In this document: piece by piece, positions 10,381-20,390 of the stretch
Position numbering within the stretch: position 1 is the stretch's first letter
Layout of the letters: every line of letters begins with the position of its first letter
From: Deltaproteobacteria bacterium
GTDB lineage: Bacteria > Myxococcota_A > Polyangia > Polyangiales > JADJMO01
Assembly: GCA_022843175.1 (NCBI GenBank)
Contig: JALHOE010000021.1
Location: 1-64,000, forward strand
Length of the DNA: 64,000 bases
Direction of reading: 5' to 3'
Position numbers and translations under genes: made by a program
The notes under the pieces: model-generated
Database searches by the model: none
The model's input: the letters and a program-made list of their open reading frames with translations, nothing else
What the model was told of the DNA's origin: nothing

Positions 10381-11754
10381 TTGGACGATCTTCTGCCCGC
10401 CCGGCCCGGCGACACCATCGCGGGGAAATACCGCCTCGAGCGTGTGCTCGGGCGTGGAGGCATGGGTGTCGTCTTCTCGGCGCGACATCTCGTGCTTCGT
10501 GAGCGCGTCGCGATCAAGATGCTGTCGCCCGAGCTCGCCGATCACGCGGTGGTGGTCGCACGCTTCCTTCGCGAGGCGCGCGCTGCCGCGATGATCAAGG
10601 GCGACCACGTCGTTCGCGTGCTCGACGTCGACACGACCGATGGGACCACGTTCCTCGTCATGGAGTTTCTCGACGGCGAGAACCTCGGTGAGTTGCTCGC
10701 CCGAGAGGCACCCCTCGCCGCCGATGCGGCGGTGGACCTCGTCCTCCATGCGTGCGACGCGCTCGCGGAAGCACACCAGATGGGCATCGTTCACCGCGAC
10801 CTGAAACCGGCGAATCTGTTTCTGAGCCGACGTCACGACGGAACGCGCATCCTCAAGGTGCTGGACTTCGGCATCTCGAAGTTCGATCCGGTGGCGCATG
10901 GTGAGCCCGCGCTCACGGATACCTCCCATCCGCTCGGTACGCCTCTCTACATGTCCCCGGAGCAGCTCGCGTCAGCGGCACGCGTGGATGGACGTAGCGA
11001 CATCTGGTCTCTCGGCGTCGTGCTGTACGAGTGTCTGAGCGGCGAACGCCCCTTCAAGTCGATCCTCGACACCCTGAACGCAGAGCCTCCCGCACTGCGC
11101 GGTGACCGTGCGCTGGGTGTCGTTGTCTCGCGGTGCCTCGCGAAGAAGGCGGACGATCGGTTCGCTGACATCGCCGAGCTCGCGACGGCGCTCGCGCCGT
11201 TTGCAACGCCTGAAGGTCGACGTGTGGTCGAGCGAATCGCGCGGTACCTGGCGCGGCAGGACGAGCAGACCACTCTGATCGAGCTTCGAGAGACGCATGA
11301 CACCGATCGAGACCCTGATCCCGCCCTCGCAACGACTGACGCCGCGACCACGCGGCCGCTGCCCCCGAAGGCAGCGCCGCAGCCCGCCTTGCCCGACACA
11401 CTCGGCGCGACGAGCTCCGCAAAGCCCGCGTCGCTGATCGCACGCCGGCCGTCGGTGATGATGCTGGCCGCCGCTGGGATCCTCGTCGCGTTCGTCGTTG
11501 TGGCGTACGCCGCCATCTCCCGCTCGCCCGAGCCCGCGGCGCCCGCACCGGTGGCGGCGCAACCGTCCGTCGCTGCGAGTGCTGCGAGCGCAGCCGCGCC
11601 ACCCGCTTCCTCGATCACGGTGACGCCTCATGAGTCCCCGCCATCGTCGGCATCACCGGTAGGCAGCGTAGCTGCGCCCAAGAAGGCTCCGCCTCCGCTG
11701 AAACCGAAGCCAACGAAGCCCAAATCCAAGACGAAGAGCGACGAGGACATCTGA
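10381..11754 (+). CDS. Serine/threonine protein kinase with one C-terminal TM segment
   Basis: YRLERVLGRGGMGVVFSARH, VAIKM, IVHRDLKPANLF, LDFGISK, then a TM helix (VMMLAAAGILVAFVVVAYAAI) and a Pro/Lys-rich tail. TTG start as given by the ORF track. Confidence 0.9.
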   Translation: MDDLLPARPGDTIAGKYRLERVLGRGGMGVVFSARHLVLRERVAIKMLSPELADHAVVVARFLREARAAAMIKGDHVVRVLDVDTTDGTTFLVMEFLDGENLGELLAREAPLAADAAVDLVLHACDALAEAHQMGIVHRDLKPANLFLSRRHDGTRILKVLDFGISKFDPVAHGEPALTDTSHPLGTPLYMSPEQLASAARVDGRSDIWSLGVVLYECLSGERPFKSILDTLNAEPPALRGDRALGVVVSRCLAKKADDRFADIAELATALAPFATPEGRRVVERIARYLARQDEQTTLIELRETHDTDRDPDPALATTDAATTRPLPPKAAPQPALPDTLGATSSAKPASLIARRPSVMMLAAAGILVAFVVVAYAAISRSPEPAAPAPVAAQPSVAASAASAAAPPASSITVTPHESPPSSASPVGSVAAPKKAPPPLKPKPTKPKSKTKSDEDI

Positions 11755-12674
11755 TGCGGTCGACGACGATCGTGATGGTGGTGCTCGTCGCGCCGGCTGC
11801 GCTCGCGGCCAGCGATGAGGAGAACCGCGCGACGGCGCGCGCCCGGTTCAACGAGGGGCTCGATCTTCGGAACTCGGGCGATCATCGTGGGGCGCTCGCC
11901 AAGTTCAAAGCCGCCGACGCCGCGTTTGCGACGCCCAAGATTCGGCTCGAGCTCGCGCGCGAGCACATCGCGCTCGGTGAGCTGATCGAGGCGAAACAGG
12001 TTCTCGACTCGATCGGCACTCTGCATCTAGGACCGAAGGACGAGCCGAAGTACGAGGGCGCACGAGCCGAGGCCGCAAAGCTGGCGCAAGACGTGGAACG
12101 CCGGATTCCTCGGCTGCGCATCGTCGTTACGAACGCCGACCGCGTGACGCTCGATGGCGTCGTGGTGCCGACGACGGACCTCGCGCAGGCGCGTCCCGCT
12201 AACCCTGGCACGCACACGGTCGTCGTTACGCGTCTCGGAAAGGAAGAGCGCCGCTCGGTCACACTCGGCGAAGGCGAATCCACCGAGGTTCGGTTTGACG
12301 ATGCCCCATCAGTCACGACGCCGCGCGCGGCGGACACGCGAACGGTGCCGACGCTCAGCGTCGGACTATTCATCGCATCCGGCGTCGGTCTCATCGCGGG
12401 GAGTGCCTTCGCCTGGTCCGCGCGTTCGACCTACCAGGATTCACAGGGGCACTGCGGGCTCGGAGGCGTCTCCAACGCGTGCGATCCGGAGGGGCTTCGC
12501 CTTCGGTCATCTGCGGGGTCGCGCGCGGACGTGGCCACGGTCTCTCTGGTAGTTGCGGGCGCAGCTGCGGCTGCGGGTGTCGTGATCTGGAGGTTCTCGC
12601 CTTCGGCCGGCGGCCAGGCGTCGGTGTCGCTTCACCCCGCGCCCGCGGGCGTGAGCGTCATAGGTCGTTTCTGA
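11754..12674 (+). CDS. Secreted TPR-like/PEGA-like protein
   Basis: Signal peptide, RARFNEGLDLRNSGDHRGALAKFKAADAA repeat-like segment, C-terminal TM pair. Overlaps the kinase stop by 1 nt. Confidence 0.7.
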   Translation: MRSTTIVMVVLVAPAALAASDEENRATARARFNEGLDLRNSGDHRGALAKFKAADAAFATPKIRLELAREHIALGELIEAKQVLDSIGTLHLGPKDEPKYEGARAEAAKLAQDVERRIPRLRIVVTNADRVTLDGVVVPTTDLAQARPANPGTHTVVVTRLGKEERRSVTLGEGESTEVRFDDAPSVTTPRAADTRTVPTLSVGLFIASGVGLIAGSAFAWSARSTYQDSQGHCGLGGVSNACDPEGLRLRSSAGSRADVATVSLVVAGAAAAAGVVIWRFSPSAGGQASVSLHPAPAGVSVIGRF

Positions 12675-13741
12675 TGCGCGCAATCGCAATGGCCGTGGTG
12701 GTGGCGCTCACTGGATGTCGAGCGGTGCTCGGCATCGAGGAGGGAGTCGCGGGCGAGCCCGCTGATGCAGCCGTCGAGTGCCGCAAGCTAGTTGGTTCCA
12801 TGCAGCTCGCGCGTCATGGCCACTCCGCCACGACCCTCCCGAATGGTCGCGTGCTCGTCGTCGGCGGCAATACCACTGCAGGTCGAACCACGTCGGTCGA
12901 GGAGTACGACCCTGGCGGCGACGTCTGGCGGACCTCCGCGATGGGACTGCCAACGGCTCGTAGCAACCACGCAGCGATCCTGCTCGACGACGGGACCATC
13001 CTGATCGCGGGCGGGTACGAAGGCGCGATCTCGACATCCGCGTTGGTGTACTCGCCGACCTCAGGTCCCAAGGCCATTCCGGCGACGCTGCGTCAGCGCG
13101 TGGCGCCGTCTGTCGTCCGACTTCCAGATGGTCGAATTCTGATCGCGGGGGGAGGAACGGTGCCTGACTCCATGAAGACGACCGAGGTGTTCGATCCGAA
13201 GACCGGATCGTGGACCGACGGTCCGGTCATGAGTGTCGGCAGAAGCTACGCCGCGAGAACCGTCCTCGGCGTGCTCGGGGCCACCGCATACGTCGCGTGC
13301 GGTGGCGCGACCGCGAGCGAGAAGTTCGATCTGATGGGAGACGCCGGATGGATCCCCGCGGGTGACCTACCGTTCCTGCCAACCCAGGCGGCCGGGCTGG
13401 CGACGAGCACCGCGTTGTTCGTCACCGCGCGCCTCAGTGATGGGAGCGTCGCGGCCGCGAGCAACGCGGCCGCGCTGGTGTGGTCCGCACTCGAAGGACC
13501 GGCCGAGCGCTTCGCGCCCGAGCTCGTCGCGCCGTTGCCGAAGGACCGACTGCTTTGGGTCGGCGGCGACTCCTTCGCCGTCCTCGATACGCGTTCGCGC
13601 AAGTGGGTGCGTTCAGGGAAGTTGCTCGCTTCGCACCAGGGCGGCGCGCTCGCGACCCTCCGCGACGGTCGGATCCTGCTCGTTGGGGGAACGGTCAGCG
13701 CGATCGCCGAGGTGTTCGATCCGGCCTGCTTGGGTCCGTAA
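12674..13741 (+). CDS. Kelch-repeat lipoprotein
   Basis: Lipobox-like VALTGC; repeats such as HSATTLPNGRVLVVGG, HAAILLDDGTILIAGG and PSVVRLPDGRILIAGG. Confidence 0.8.
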   Translation: MRAIAMAVVVALTGCRAVLGIEEGVAGEPADAAVECRKLVGSMQLARHGHSATTLPNGRVLVVGGNTTAGRTTSVEEYDPGGDVWRTSAMGLPTARSNHAAILLDDGTILIAGGYEGAISTSALVYSPTSGPKAIPATLRQRVAPSVVRLPDGRILIAGGGTVPDSMKTTEVFDPKTGSWTDGPVMSVGRSYAARTVLGVLGATAYVACGGATASEKFDLMGDAGWIPAGDLPFLPTQAAGLATSTALFVTARLSDGSVAAASNAAALVWSALEGPAERFAPELVAPLPKDRLLWVGGDSFAVLDTRSRKWVRSGKLLASHQGGALATLRDGRILLVGGTVSAIAEVFDPACLGP

Positions 13742-14528
13742 TTTGCCGGACCTCAGGTCCCCCTGCATAACGTCGCGATATCGCGAGAGCCTGCTCACAT
13801 GATCCGTGGAAGCCCTCGTGGACGCCAAAAACACGGTGGTTGACGAGCTTTTCAGGCGCGCTACGAACATCGTGTGCGTGCGTCGATCGAACAGTTGCCC
13901 CATCGCAGCCGACCGACGTGTCGCCCTGCGGTGCGACCGTTGGGACGACACGCGCCGATACGGCGAGGCCTGCGCGCTCTCCGTCCCGACGAGGCGCTTC
14001 GCGTGCGCGCTGCGCTCTGGGTCATTCGCACCGACGAGGTGGGCTCCATCGCCGCGTGGGCCGACCGCGAGTTCGGCGACGGCACCGCTCGCGCGATGGC
14101 GCAGCTCGATTGGGCGTCGCCCAACTCCCTCGTCGACGCCAAGCACGACACCATCGTCTGGTTCATGCTCGATGCGACTCGCCGACAGAGGCAGCTCTTC
14201 CTGGCCCTGGTGTCGCAGCGGATGCCGACCGCCGAGGAGGTCATCAAGCAGGTGTTCGCGGATCTCCCTCCTCAGATGAGAACGCGCCGCGCATTCTTTC
14301 CTCGCACCCTCGCGTTCGTGCGCGCGCGTCTTCCGCGAGATCGCCGGCGCGTCCGCCGGGCTCGGGCCGTTCGACCCCGCGCTGCTGTCTCCCGTCGGCG
14401 CCGAGGAGGCCAGCGCCGGGACGGGCCAAGCTCCGACCCATCCGACCCAGAACCATCACGCGGTAGGCGCCGCGCCCGCGCTCCATAGCCGCTCCCTGCA
14501 CTGGTCCCGACGACGCGGATTTCTGCAG

Positions 14529-14996
14529 ATGGAGTGGTCGATGAAACTTCCCTACCAGTTGATCGGTGCGTTCGCGCGCGCGTACGAGAACGGCGAGCTC
14601 ACGCGCGACGAAGCGATCCGCCGCGCGCTCGCCAACACCGAGCCCGAGGACGCGAGCGCTCACGCGTTTCTCACGCGACGCTTCTACGAGAGCGATCGGA
14701 TGGTCGCCGTCGCACGCGGCGAGCCCGCGCCGCTCCTGGAGCGCTGGGGCCTCGGCGTCGAGCGGAACGGTTCGGATCGGTCACCGAAGCCGCTCCTGAT
14801 CGCCGAGGAGGCCGCGGCCCACGTGCGCCGCACCGTCGGCGCCCTCATGAAGGCAGTGCAGCGCAAGGTGGCGAAGCTCCAGGAAGAGCGAAAGCCGCAT
14901 GACTGCTTCCGGATCTTTTCCGTTCTGATCGCTCGGCGCGGGGAGGGCGGGTGGCTTTTCGAGATCGACCACCCCCGCGTGGAGGGTGACTCGTGA
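14529..14996 (+). CDS. Hypothetical protein upstream of excisionase/integrase
   Basis: Coding-looking ORF; stop overlaps the next start (ATG/GTGA-type junction near 14993). Confidence 0.55.
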   Translation: MEWSMKLPYQLIGAFARAYENGELTRDEAIRRALANTEPEDASAHAFLTRRFYESDRMVAVARGEPAPLLERWGLGVERNGSDRSPKPLLIAEEAAAHVRRTVGALMKAVQRKVAKLQEERKPHDCFRIFSVLIARRGEGGWLFEIDHPRVEGDS

Positions 14997-15196
14997 CCGC
15001 CGTCGACACCGACGTCCTCACGGTCGACGAGCTCGCGTCACTGCTCCGACTCGATCGCAAAACGATCTATTCGGCGATCGGGCGTGGCGAGATCCCCGGT
15101 GCCCGCCGCATCGGAACGTCGATACGCATCTCGCGCGCGAGGGTGATGCGTTGGCTCGAAGAGGGCGGCGGAGGCGTCGGGAGCAAGACGCGATGA
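14993..15196 (+). CDS. Excisionase-like HTH_17 DNA-binding protein
   Basis: LTVDELASLLRLDRKTIYSAIGRGEIPGARRIGTSIRISRARVMRWLEE; ATGA overlap with integrase. Confidence 0.8.
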   Translation: MTAVDTDVLTVDELASLLRLDRKTIYSAIGRGEIPGARRIGTSIRISRARVMRWLEEGGGGVGSKTR

Positions 15197-16398
15197 GCGT
15201 TCGGCAGGTCACCCGCCGCGACGGGCGCGCTCAGCGTGTCCGCACGTTCTGGTTGATCGACATCGACTTCGAGCACCCCAACGGTCGTCGCGAGCGCGTC
15301 CGCAAGGTCTCGCCCATCCAGACGAGGCGCGGCGCCGAGGAGTACGAGCGGCGCCTGCGCGCGGAGCTATTGAACCCCAAGCGCGGGTCGGCGCCAGCGC
15401 CGGTCTTCGGTGAGTTCGTCGACAAGCGGTGGCTCCCCACCTATCCAGTCGCCGCCGGCAATCGAAAGAGCACGATCGAGGAGAAGGAGGGCCACCTCAC
15501 GCGCTACTTGAAGCCGGCCTTCGCGTCGGTGCGTCTCGACCAAATCTGCGGCGAGCGGCTGGAGCGCTTCTTCGCCGACCTCGCTGGGCGCGTTGGTCCG
15601 AAGACACGGAAGAACGTCCGCGCAACGCTGCGACGCATCCTCGCGTCCGCGGTCGAGTGGGGACTGCTCGAGGCGCTGCCGAAGATCCCGGTGGTCAAGG
15701 TGCCGGACCCGAGCTTCGATTTCCTCTCTGTCGCGGACGCGAGGGCGCTCGTGGCTGCGGCGCGTGATCCGTTCGAGCGCGCTCTCTTCCTCTTCGCCCT
15801 CCACACTGGCGCACGCGCGGGCGAGCTGCTCGCCCTTCAATGGCGCGACATCGATCTCGCCGCCGGCCTGATCGTCATCCGACGTTCGTCCGTGCGCGGT
15901 GTCATCGGACCGACCAAGTCCGGAAGGGAGCGCAAGGTACCGACCACCGCGACCCTGCGGGGTGCGCTCGCGGCGATCCGGCACCGACGCAGCGCAAACG
16001 TGTTCTGCAAGCCAGCTGGTGAGCCGATCTCGATCTCGATGCTGCACTACCGACTGCGAGGAGCGCTCGAGCGCGCTGGCCTCCGCCGCGTCCGCTGGCA
16101 CGACCTCCGTCACACCTTCGCCTCGCACCTCGTGAGCGAAGGCGTCCCGATTCGGCAGGTGCAGGAGTGGCTCGGCCACACCTCGATCACGATGACGATG
16201 CGGTACTCCCACTTGGCGCCGGGGAACGGCGCACACCTCATCGAGCGGCTCGATCGAGTTCCCGGCGTGTTCGCCGATACGCTGCAAGAGAGAGCTCGAG
16301 CGGGTGCTGCCCGCGCGTCCGGAAGGTCTCTCGGCGGACGGCGCTCAGCGGGATCACCGATTCGGCGCGCAGCGAGGCGCGCTACGTCTCGTCACTGA
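15193..16398 (+). CDS. int: Tyrosine recombinase/integrase
   Basis: Catalytic residues in ALHTGARAGELLALQW, VRWHDLRHTFASHL, WLGHTSITMTMRYSHL. Confidence 0.9.
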   Translation: MSVRQVTRRDGRAQRVRTFWLIDIDFEHPNGRRERVRKVSPIQTRRGAEEYERRLRAELLNPKRGSAPAPVFGEFVDKRWLPTYPVAAGNRKSTIEEKEGHLTRYLKPAFASVRLDQICGERLERFFADLAGRVGPKTRKNVRATLRRILASAVEWGLLEALPKIPVVKVPDPSFDFLSVADARALVAAARDPFERALFLFALHTGARAGELLALQWRDIDLAAGLIVIRRSSVRGVIGPTKSGRERKVPTTATLRGALAAIRHRRSANVFCKPAGEPISISMLHYRLRGALERAGLRRVRWHDLRHTFASHLVSEGVPIRQVQEWLGHTSITMTMRYSHLAPGNGAHLIERLDRVPGVFADTLQERARAGAARASGRSLGGRRSAGSPIRRAARRATSRH

Positions 16399-16438
16399 TT
16401 GACGGCGTGCGACGCTCGACGGCGGTGAGTGAAACCGC

Positions 16439-17077
16439 TCACCTTCCGCCCAACAGGACACCGAGCGACAGCCCGTAGAACCCGTGCGTTGCTCCGGCCT
16501 CCTCGATCAGGAGTGGCGCATTCGGATCGAGGTTCGTCGTAGGCACTGAGGTCCATCGTCCAAAACGGCCGACAGACAGCTGCGCGACGAGCTCGATCGC
16601 GACGAGGTCGCTGACGGCGACCGTCGTCCCAAGCGCGAGCCGCACATCGAACCCCGATAGGTTGAACCGTCGTGACGGCGGCGATTGGAAGAGCGACAGA
16701 CCGGCGCTCGTCCCTAAAAAGGAGGACGGCGAGGTTCCTGCGATGCTCTCGGCTTCCATCGTTCGATACCCGCCGCCTGCCTCCAAGAACGCGCGGCCGC
16801 GGCGATGAGGCGTCTGCAGCCGCAGCGCGCCACCGAGCATCCAGCTCGTCGCGTCGCACGCGAACCGCCCACACCCGAACCATGTCCGCTCGACGAACAC
16901 ATATGGCATCAGCATCGACCCAATCGTCGCGCCGACGTCGACCTCGGCGGAGATGCCCGGTCCGAGCACTCGATCGACCGGGCGTGCTGCGGTCAAGCTT
17001 CCACTCGGGATCGTCATCCCGGAGCGAGCACCTACCGTCGCTGCGACAGCCGCCAGTGCATGCGCGGCGAACGCCAT
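16439..17077 (-). CDS. Outer-membrane-like hypothetical protein
   Basis: N-terminal signal-like segment, alternating beta-barrel-like pattern, C-terminal GFYGLSLGVLLGGR. Confidence 0.6.
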   Translation of the reverse strand: MAFAAHALAAVAATVGARSGMTIPSGSLTAARPVDRVLGPGISAEVDVGATIGSMLMPYVFVERTWFGCGRFACDATSWMLGGALRLQTPHRRGRAFLEAGGGYRTMEAESIAGTSPSSFLGTSAGLSLFQSPPSRRFNLSGFDVRLALGTTVAVSDLVAIELVAQLSVGRFGRWTSVPTTNLDPNAPLLIEEAGATHGFYGLSLGVLLGGR

Positions 17078-17133
17078 CTCCGCAGGCTACACGAGTGGCG
17101 CGCGCCCATCGCCGAGCCTTGCGAGGATGTTGC

Positions 17134-17655
17134 ATGCGATGGGCGGCCGTCATGCTCGCGCTCTCGGCATGCTCGCGCGCCGAGGGCAATGCTCCCATCG
17201 ACAAGCCCGCACCGAGCGCGAGTGCGCCCACGTCGAGCGGCAAGGAGGAGGCGACCACCCTCATGAACGCCGCCGTGCCGTTCGCCGAGAAGATGCTCAA
17301 GGAGCACGGGGAGTTCTTTCCGTATGCGAGCGCTATCGCGAGCGATGGCGCGATCACGATGGTCGCCGCGAAGCTCGACACCGAACAGCCCCCAGCCGTG
17401 GTCGTCGTGAAGAAGCTCGAGGAGGCACTTCGCGCCGGCGCCACTGCGCACTCCTACCGTGCAACCGCCTTGGTGCTCTCCGTGCGGACGACGCCTCCGG
17501 GCTCGAGCGCGCCGACGGATGCGATCGCGGTGCGTCTCGACCATGCCAACGGGTACTCGGCGGAGGTCGTGCTCCCCTACACGATCGTCGGCGGCAAGAT
17601 TTCGTACGGCACCACCGTTGCCGTTGAGGGCCGCCACGCGATCTTCGCCCGGTAG
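17134..17655 (+). CDS. Lipoprotein, hypothetical
   Basis: MRWAAVMLALSACSRAEG lipobox; coding-like composition. Confidence 0.65.
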   Translation: MRWAAVMLALSACSRAEGNAPIDKPAPSASAPTSSGKEEATTLMNAAVPFAEKMLKEHGEFFPYASAIASDGAITMVAAKLDTEQPPAVVVVKKLEEALRAGATAHSYRATALVLSVRTTPPGSSAPTDAIAVRLDHANGYSAEVVLPYTIVGGKISYGTTVAVEGRHAIFAR

Positions 17656-17675
17656 GCCGGCGCACAAGCGGGAGC

Positions 17676-18599
17676 TCAGCGCTCCCTTGTGACCGCTCGC
17701 AGCTCGTCGCCCCGTTGAATCCATCTGCCATCGGTGTCCCGAAATTCGATGGCGACCTCCTCGCCAGCCGACACTTCGACGACGCGCTCCCGATGGCGTT
17801 CGAGGCCGCAGACTTCGGTGGGCGCGGGGACGCCATCGACGACCATCTCGATCGCCGCGCCGACCCGCACGCAGCCAGCAGCCACGCGTCCGGTGACCGT
17901 CGTGCGACCCATCTTCCCGCGGAAGACGTCGCGCACGACGAGGCGGAAGGGGAGGCCGAGAAGCGCCGTCGTGTCGCCGCGTCCGCCCTCGCCGAGCGGC
18001 ACAACCCCTCGTCTCGACGTATCCCTTTGCAGCTTCAAAGCGCTCAGCACCTCGTCTCGACGCGGGCCGGCGACTTCGTCGCTGCCGAAGTCGCACTTCT
18101 CCCAGTAGAGGTAGTTGAGAAAGATCGCGTCGTGGTGCTTGTCGATCTCCAGCCCGAAGAAGTACCCCTTCGTGTCCACGCTTCGAGCGAGCGCGAAGAA
18201 CTGCTCCTGCGCTGTCTTCCCCGCCCAGATCCCGGCTTCCGGCACGTGGCCACGGTACCCCTCACCGAAGTGCGCGCCGATGACGTCTATGGGCGCGGTG
18301 ATGTGCGCGTTGAACTCCGCGAGATCTTCAGCCGGTACCCACCGCTCTTCGTGTTCACGCGCGCCTACGACCTTGCGCTCGAACCGCGAGGCGTAAGCGT
18401 CGGCGACCGAAAAGCGCGTGGTGAACCCCACGAGCGATCCGCTCTTCGTGTTCCAATCGCGCGCGATTTGTTGCGCGTACGGCTCGTTCGTGACGGGATA
18501 GAAGATCGGCTGCTCTGGCAGGCGTGGCGGAAATGCGCGCATCTCGGCCTGGTAGACGAGGTGCAGTTCTTCGAGGCCAACGGGGCGATAGAGAAGCAT
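17676..18599 (-). CDS. ADP-ribosylation/crystallin-J1-like domain fused to an EF-Tu domain-II-like beta barrel
   Basis: N-term MLLYRPVGLEELHLVYQAEMRAFPPRLPEQPIFYPVTNEPYAQQIARDWNTK resembles proteins annotated ADP-ribosylation/crystallin J1. C-term FRLVVRDVFRGKMGRTTVTGRVAAGCVRVGAAIEMV resembles EF-Tu domain 2. Confidence 0.7.
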   Translation of the reverse strand: MLLYRPVGLEELHLVYQAEMRAFPPRLPEQPIFYPVTNEPYAQQIARDWNTKSGSLVGFTTRFSVADAYASRFERKVVGAREHEERWVPAEDLAEFNAHITAPIDVIGAHFGEGYRGHVPEAGIWAGKTAQEQFFALARSVDTKGYFFGLEIDKHHDAIFLNYLYWEKCDFGSDEVAGPRRDEVLSALKLQRDTSRRGVVPLGEGGRGDTTALLGLPFRLVVRDVFRGKMGRTTVTGRVAAGCVRVGAAIEMVVDGVPAPTEVCGLERHRERVVEVSAGEEVAIEFRDTDGRWIQRGDELRAVTRER

Positions 18600-19132
18600 T
18601 GTTCGGTGCTCGGCGCAGGAGTCGTCCGGAAGAAGGTTGTGTGCCAGCGGCTCTCGCGGGATCAGATCAGGACCCGACCGTCTGCTCGGTCTAAAGGCCG
18701 TCATGGTGACGGTGATGACGCGCCACGGAAGGGGCGGGACCGGCCTGCGATCCCGCGTTTCCTGCACGATTCTTACTGCTCGGTCACCAAACCACCGTCA
18801 TGGCGGCCGTCACCACCGAAAGAGCCCTTTTCGACAAAACACTGACGCCTCGTTCTGCTCGAATTTCGGCGCAATTCGTGCTGGGTGATCCGGATTCGCG
18901 GGTCTCCTAACGTCGTGACAGCCCCGTGGAGGGTCCGTGGTGACGGCCTGGTGGAGGTGCGCCGTCCACCTGCCGAGCAGACTGTGCGGCGGCCCAGCAC
19001 GGCACAACCCGCAGCCGACTATCATCACCCGCGCGGCGCGCCCGTACTCGATCGAGGCGCGTCGCTGCGATCGACTTCGACCCCGGCGGCAAGACGGATG
19101 CGGCGCAGCTCGCACGCATCGTTGACGTTCAC

Positions 19133-20260
19133 TCACGTGTAGAAGAAGAGCTGATCGATGGTGAGGAGGAGACGAAGCGCGAACGAGGCCTCGCCTGCGA
19201 TGGCGTCGGGTCCGACGCCATGCATGAACGAATGGCGCGACGGGGGTACGGTCCCAGTCTCGAGATCGAAGCCGGCGTTGTAGAAAGCCTGCAAGTAGTC
19301 CACGAAGGCCTCGGGCATGAACGCTGTCGTGCCGCTTACACTTGCACGCACACGCGCCACGAGGTTCTGCTGCAGCCCAGCATTCTTCTTGGCGCCGGTG
19401 CCGAGGCTCAGCGTTCGCATGATTCCCTCGATCTTCGGCAATAGGATCATCGATGCTGCGTGGTACTCCTGCTTCGCGAAGTGTCGGGCACCGATTGCGA
19501 TCGCATCGATGTGCTGGGCGAACGGCGGCTTTCGGCGCCACGATTCGATCCACTGAGGAATAGCCGGGGAGAGATCCCGCACGATGTCGTCCTCGACCGA
19601 TTTGGGATCCCATCCCTCGCCGAAGTGCCGATAGAGCGACAGAAGAAGCTCTTGCGGCAGCCGGATGAACGGGAACCAACCCGCCTCGAACATCTTCGCC
19701 AGCGTCGCGGGCTCCATTCGGATGCGGTCGCGGAGCATCAGGGCGGCGTGGAGCGAGCCAAGCAGCCCACGCACCTCGGGCAGAGGGCGGTTCGGTTCAT
19801 CACGAATCATCGAGAAGTCGAAGTAGAAGCCGCGGCGCCATGCATTCTGGAACGTGTAGGCGATTGCGCCCATCTTCGGCATGTCGATGCCACGCAAAGC
19901 GACACCGCGGACGTCGGCGACCTGGTCGAGAGTGACCTCCTGCCCCGCCTGCACATCGCCCTTCGCGACGATATTGAGCACCGTGGGATGGTTGATCCAG
20001 AGCGTTGCTTTGGTGCCGTCGACGATGTTGACCAAGCAGTCGTTGATATCGGCGACATCGATCTTCGCCGCTCGAAGCGCACCGCCAAGGATGCCCTGGT
20101 AGAACTCGTCGAGGTACGTGTACACCTCGGGACCATCGTCCGACGTGAAGAAGCCCCGCTGGCAGATCGGCACGTGCTCGCCACCTTGGCCGCTCTTCAT
20201 CGCGAAGCCAGCAAGGCCCTCTTGCACCGTCGTCGTCAACGTGATCGGCGTCGTCTTCAT
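19133..20260 (-). CDS. HEPN-like protein (RxxxxHG motif), DUF4209-related
   Basis: C-terminal PPSRHSFMHGVGPDAIAGEASFALRLLLTIDQLFFYT; upstream AASMILLPKIEGIMRTL matches the layout of the neighbouring DUF4209-like protein. Confidence 0.6.
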   Translation of the reverse strand: MKTTPITLTTTVQEGLAGFAMKSGQGGEHVPICQRGFFTSDDGPEVYTYLDEFYQGILGGALRAAKIDVADINDCLVNIVDGTKATLWINHPTVLNIVAKGDVQAGQEVTLDQVADVRGVALRGIDMPKMGAIAYTFQNAWRRGFYFDFSMIRDEPNRPLPEVRGLLGSLHAALMLRDRIRMEPATLAKMFEAGWFPFIRLPQELLLSLYRHFGEGWDPKSVEDDIVRDLSPAIPQWIESWRRKPPFAQHIDAIAIGARHFAKQEYHAASMILLPKIEGIMRTLSLGTGAKKNAGLQQNLVARVRASVSGTTAFMPEAFVDYLQAFYNAGFDLETGTVPPSRHSFMHGVGPDAIAGEASFALRLLLTIDQLFFYT

Positions 20261-20390
20261 CCCAACCTCCTCTCCGCTGAGCGATGTTCGCCCGCGTGCA
20301 GCCTTCGGCGACCGCCGGTTGACCGCGCACGGCGTGTGCGGTGGCTCGATCTGCAGAGCGGCGGTGTTCTAGCCCGCTCCTCGGTTCGCG

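Noticed and set aside
16470-16495. gaacccgtg near the first integrase, partial match to the tRNA T-arm
   Set aside because: Only 9 bp shared and inside a coding region; expected by chance.
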